Shown: one piece after another, positions 7,958 through 9,857 of the stretch | Layout: every line of letters starts with the position of its first letter | Position numbering within the stretch: the stretch's first letter is position 1 | NCBI GenBank assembly: GCA_036654795.1 | Contig: JAVVRI010000114.1 | Span: 1-9,857 of the forward strand | Source: JAVVRI01 sp036654795 | GTDB taxonomy: Bacteria > Bacteroidota > Bacteroidia > Bacteroidales > Tannerellaceae | Reading direction: 5' to 3' | Length of the DNA: 9,857 bases | Position numbers and translations under genes: made by a program | Notes under the pieces: model-generated | Seen by the model: the letters and a program-made list of their open reading frames with translations, nothing else | Told to the model about the DNA's origin: nothing | The model's database searches: none

Positions 7958-8845
7958 ATGGAAAGTAAAGAGATAAAGGCCATATCAGTCTCCCAATTGA
8001 AGGATAATGATATTCCAATGAGCATATTGGACAACGACATCATTCTGGCAAGCAATGTAGAGTATAACATGGAGCTATTCGATCACCCGTGTAGGCTCTC
8101 CGCTTTTATGGTGATGCTCTGCATCAAAGGAGAAGCTGATATTCAAATCAACCTACGCAACCACACCATCAAAGCAGGCATGCTGATGCTCAACGTACCC
8201 GAAAATATTGTTCAGATTACCCGCTCACAAAACTTTGTCGTCCATCCTATATTTATCACTGAAGCTTTTTTTAGGAAGATAAAGATTGAACTCCGTGAGG
8301 TGCTTTCCTTATATATGTATGTAAAAAGCAACCCGGGGATGTCGCTCTCTATCGAAGAAATCCGCTCGCTGGAGAAGTTCTATTTTCTAATAGAGGACAT
8401 CATGCAGTCGGCCGACACACGCAAAGGATATATCATGCGCGGACTAATCTATGCCCTGCTTTTCAAACTGGATGAAATTATCGGTTGCCACCAGCAAACA
8501 GAGGTATCTGCTGTCAGCCGTCAATCAAGAAGTGAAAACGTGTTCGACACCTTTATGCAGCTCTTGTCACAACACCACAATCAAGAACGCTCCGTGAAGT
8601 TCTATGCCGAGCGGATGAATCTCACCGCCAACTACCTTTCCTGTCTGATTCGCGAGTATAGTGGAAAGACAGCTGCCGAATGGATTGACGAATACGTCAT
8701 TCTTGAAGCTAAAACATTGCTTAAACACTCCGGACTAAGTATTCAGGAGATTGCCTACCGCCTCAACTTCTCCACGCAAACCTTCTTTGGCAAGTATTTT
8801 AAGCGGGTGACGGGGATGTCTCCAAAGAAATTTATAGAAGAGTAG
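7958..8845 (+). CDS. AraC-family transcriptional regulator, probable regulator of the efflux operon
   Basis: This 295-residue protein has an N-terminal cupin-like sensing region (about 25-110, beta-rich, with IKAGMLMLNVPEN), a helical linker (about 125-175) and a C-terminal AraC/XylS DNA-binding domain (about 195-292). The two helix-turn-helix units are visible. The first is around 212-236 (VKFYAERMNLTANYLSCLIR). The second is around 260-285 (LSIQEIAYRLNFSTQTFFGK), with the family signature ending FKRVTGMSPKKF. It is divergent from the pump operon across a 177-bp shared region, the usual layout of a local regulator. The ligand cannot be told from the sequence. The start at 7958 follows a good -7 promoter match by about 24 bp, and translation would begin with few leader bases. 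Confidence 0.93.
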   Translation: MESKEIKAISVSQLKDNDIPMSILDNDIILASNVEYNMELFDHPCRLSAFMVMLCIKGEADIQINLRNHTIKAGMLMLNVPENIVQITRSQNFVVHPIFITEAFFRKIKIELREVLSLYMYVKSNPGMSLSIEEIRSLEKFYFLIEDIMQSADTRKGYIMRGLIYALLFKLDEIIGCHQQTEVSAVSRQSRSENVFDTFMQLLSQHHNQERSVKFYAERMNLTANYLSCLIREYSGKTAAEWIDEYVILEAKTLLKHSGLSIQEIAYRLNFSTQTFFGKYFKRVTGMSPKKFIEE

Positions 8846-8859
8846 GAGGCCGCATCATT

Positions 8860-9003
8860 ATGATACCTTATATTCTCATCCGTAAGAATCCTTGTATTCA
8901 AGAGGTGGGTAATCTATTCTGTTTTTCAGATCAGTCAGCTTTTGGCAAATTTTTCAAACGGATATTTGGCATAACGCCGACGGAATATAAGAGTAATAAA
9001 TAG
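8860..9003 (+). pseudogene. Remnant of a second AraC-family regulator (C-terminal HTH only)
   Basis: A 47-codon frame opens 15 bp after the stop of the AraC-type gene. It encodes residues matching only the second helix-turn-helix and tail of an AraC/XylS domain: CIQEVGNLFCFSDQ, then SAFGKFFKRIFGITPTEYK. This aligns without gaps to the end of the preceding protein (SIQEIAYRLNFSTQ, TFFGKYFKRVTGMSPKKF) but is clearly diverged, so it is not a recent duplication. Family resemblance extends a few codons upstream of the ATG. An AGGAGG at 8844-8849, overlapping the previous stop, lies 10 nt before the ATG, so the piece might still be translated. It lacks the first HTH and any sensing domain. The best reading is debris of an older regulator gene whose 5' part was lost. 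Confidence 0.7.
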
Positions 9004-9014
9004 ATGAATAATAA

Positions 9015-9052
9015 GAATCCCATCACTTCTCCTACGAGAAGTGATGGGATTC
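9015..9052. terminator. Perfect 17-bp hairpin between convergent genes
   Basis: Positions 9015-9031 and 9036-9052 are exact reverse complements with a 4-nt loop (CTAC). The hairpin lies 12 bp after the AraC-type remnant and 20 bp after the stop of the convergent small gene. Neither side has a strict U tract. Read leftward it is followed by TTATTATTCAT, read rightward by ACGCCTTAAAAAA. A shared bidirectional terminator is the likely role, with leftward termination the better supported. Confidence 0.65.
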
Positions 9053-9072
9053 ACGCCTTAAAAAACAAATAG

Positions 9073-9249
9073 CTACTCTTCCAATTCTTCTATTTCTTTC
9101 TTACTCAAAAGTCTACCTTTTTGCTCCTTCATCTTTTCTGCAATAATGATGCGGGTATTCTCTCCTTTTTCCGGTGCAAATAGTAAGCCTAATACTGTAC
9201 CAACTGCTGTACCACCCAAAAAAGCCACTAAAACATTCAAATTTTTCAT
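9073..9249 (-). CDS. Small YtxH-like membrane protein
   Basis: This 58-residue protein is translated from ATG at 9249 to TAG at 9073. The N-terminal half is one hydrophobic segment with small-residue spacing, GGTAVGTVLGLLFAPEKGE (12-30), followed by NTR. This is the YtxH/gas-vesicle-like signature G-x3-G-x3-G-L-L-F-A-P-x-K-G-x-x-T-R. The rest is a charged, probably helical tail rich in Lys and Glu (KEQKGRLLSKKEIEELEE). Such proteins are single-pass membrane proteins often linked to general stress, and the precise role is unknown. It converges on the AraC-type genes and has its own promoter-like sequence, so it is probably unrelated to the pump. The first Met is the only sensible start. Confidence 0.82.
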   Translation of the reverse strand: MKNLNVLVAFLGGTAVGTVLGLLFAPEKGENTRIIIAEKMKEQKGRLLSKKEIEELEE

Positions 9250-9277
9250 GATCTAACTGATTAATTTATTAATGCTG

Positions 9278-9285
9278 CAAAGTTA
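9278..9285 (-). promoter_or_regulatory. Probable -7 element for the YtxH-like gene
   Basis: The complement of CAAAGTTA is TAACTTTG, which matches the Bacteroidota -7 consensus TAnnTTTG. It sits 28 bp upstream of the ATG at 9249, giving a short leader. No clear -33 box is seen at the expected distance, where the sequence is TTTTAAAAGG. Two similar runs, TTTTAAAAGGT and TTTTTAAAGGT (about 9301-9322), lie just upstream. Confidence 0.45.
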
Positions 9286-9350
9286 TAGTCAGATGCCTAG
9301 TTTTAAAAGGTCTTTTTAAAGGTGTAAATGTTCTTATTAAAGGATTGTGA

Positions 9351-9587
9351 ACGCTTTTCGGATTAAAAGTCCACCATCAGGCTCAACCGAAAGTTCATTG
9401 TTATCATAATTTGCGTGCTTCTGCCTGTAAAGAGGCTGTTATCTCACGCAATGAATCGAAACGCATGATTCATCACGACCAGCGGCTGTCCGCTAAAATG
9501 TGTGCTTTTACTCATGGCTATTCAAACATCGGCATACAATCCTATTTTTCAATGCAAACGCATCTGATTTTTGAGAAGTTTGCTTAA
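9351..9587 (+). pseudogene. Open remnant with weak AraC-type HTH resemblance
   Basis: The 374 bases between the small YtxH-like gene and the repeat array hold no intact gene. One frame stays open for 78 codons after a TGA at 9348 but has no early ATG. Its last third reads SKRMIHHDQRLSAKMCAF, then THGYSNIGIQSYFS. The spacing of LS, eight residues, then GYSN, and the later SYFS are those of the second helix-turn-helix of AraC-type proteins. Key positions differ (KMCAF in place of the usual EIA), and there are two extra residues before SYFS. It may be a decayed relative of the regulators to its left or a chance resemblance. The first 30 codons are unrecognised. Confidence 0.3.
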
Positions 9588-9623
9588 ATAGTTATTATCC
9601 AGTTTCAGCAAAAAATATTTAGG

Positions 9624-9696
9624 TGAAACTTTTGTTTCATGCCTATGAAACTTTTGTTTCACCGTATTGAAACTTTAGTTTCATCGGCATGAAACT
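9624..9696. repeat. Array of 16-bp palindromes with an exact 22-bp period
   Basis: Three full copies of TGAAACTTTWGTTTCA start at 9624, 9646 and 9668. A fourth, partial copy (TGAAACT) starts at 9690, so the period is exactly 22 bp. Each copy is a palindrome with 6-bp arms and a 4-bp core (TTTT, TTTT, TTTA). The 6-bp linkers differ (TGCCTA, CCGTAT, TCGGCA). Two linkers make alternative hairpins with 7-bp arms between neighbouring copies (GTTTCAT/ATGAAAC). Half-sites thus alternate every 10 and 12 bp, about one helical turn. Candidate roles are a cooperative protein-binding array, a set of alternative RNA hairpins, or a mobile/prophage control region. None is proven. Confidence 0.85.
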
Positions 9697-9823
9697 AATA
9701 TACGCTTGCACCCTTTCTTTGGAAAAGCGTTGTTGTTTATATCAATTGCATGGGGGCAGTCGAGAAGCACTAACCGAAGAGGAAAGAAACGGCATTTACG
9801 TATTACTTGATGCTTTATACTAA
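9689..9823 (+). CDS. Short hypothetical protein starting inside the palindrome array
   Basis: A 44-residue frame runs from ATG 9689 to TAA 9821-9823. I do not recognise it. The N-terminal part is hydrophobic with three Cys (MKLIYACTLSLEKRCCLYQL). The C-terminal part, SREALTEEERNGIYVLLDAL, looks like a charged turn followed by an amphipathic helix, so it is more protein-like than chance. The start codon overlaps the fourth palindrome (TGAAACT begins at the T of the ATG), so any factor or RNA fold on the array could control its translation. No ribosome-binding site stands out. It could also be a truncated 5' or 3' piece of a longer gene. Confidence 0.4.
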   Translation: MKLIYACTLSLEKRCCLYQLHGGSREALTEEERNGIYVLLDALY

Positions 9824-9828
9824 ATTTG
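9795..9828 (+). promoter_or_regulatory. Possible promoter reading out of the right end
   Basis: TAAATTTG at 9821-9828 matches TAnnTTTG exactly. A TTTAC at 9795-9799, which could act as a weak -33, lies 21 bp upstream. The expected start is near 9835, so the gene it would drive lies beyond the window. The -7 element overlaps the stop codon of the 44-codon frame. Because the motif is short and the region AT-rich, a chance match is possible. Confidence 0.35.
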
Positions 9829-9857
9829 TAGTTGCTATTTAAATCTACGCTCATCCA

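Noticed and set aside
9624..9696. CRISPR array
   Set aside because: The repeats are 16 bp with 6-bp linkers. CRISPR spacers are far longer, and no cas gene is present.
9684..9854. Minus-strand frame from ATG at 9854, about 57 codons
   Set aside because: The product is a basic, low-quality sequence that runs into the palindrome array. The opposite-strand frame is more protein-like, and no promoter supports the minus strand.

Overview
The window looks like a chromosomal segment of a gut-type Bacteroidota, most likely Bacteroides or a close relative. Three things point there. Several 5' regions carry the Bacteroidota-type -7 element TAnnTTTG. Start codons have AT-rich leaders with little Shine-Dalgarno signal. 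The efflux proteins and the AraC-type regulator have a Bacteroidales flavour. No RNA genes, insertion sequences or CRISPR arrays were seen. A 10-N run at 3320-3329 shows this is a draft assembly.

Positions 1-7957 hold one leftward (minus-strand) operon with its control regions. A divergent promoter region (about 7781-7957) is followed, in transcription order, by four genes. These are a lipoprotein membrane-fusion adaptor (7780-6743), an inner-membrane RND pump (6739-3674), a TolC-type outer-membrane factor (3647-2330) and a patatin-like phospholipase fused to a POTRA/beta-barrel outer-membrane domain (2303-114). A strong hairpin at 36-80 is the likely terminator. Gene spacings are 3, 26 and 26 bp, so this is a complete tripartite efflux operon with an outer-membrane lipase at its end. 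Two defects affect it. The RND gene has a single in-frame TAA at 5231-5233, exactly between its two homologous halves, with all other coding sequence intact. The TolC gene is cut by the N run, but the 6-base flank GGCAGT occurs on both sides, and collapsing the two copies restores an unbroken 433-residue protein.

Positions 7958-8845 encode a divergently transcribed AraC-family regulator, the natural candidate for control of the pump operon. Directly after its stop is a 47-codon frame (8860-9003) that is the C-terminal DNA-binding helix-turn-helix of a second AraC-type protein, so it is the remnant of a neighbouring or replaced regulator. A perfect 17-bp hairpin (9015-9052) separates it from a small convergent gene for a YtxH-like membrane protein (9073-9249, 58 aa).

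Positions 9250-9857 are mostly non-coding or decayed. There is a weak AraC-like coding remnant (9351-9587), then an array of palindromes repeating exactly every 22 bp (9624-9696). The fourth, partial copy overlaps the start codon of a 44-codon open frame (9689-9823). A promoter-like sequence near 9795-9828 points out of the window. The palindromic array with its small frame is the least explained part of the window.
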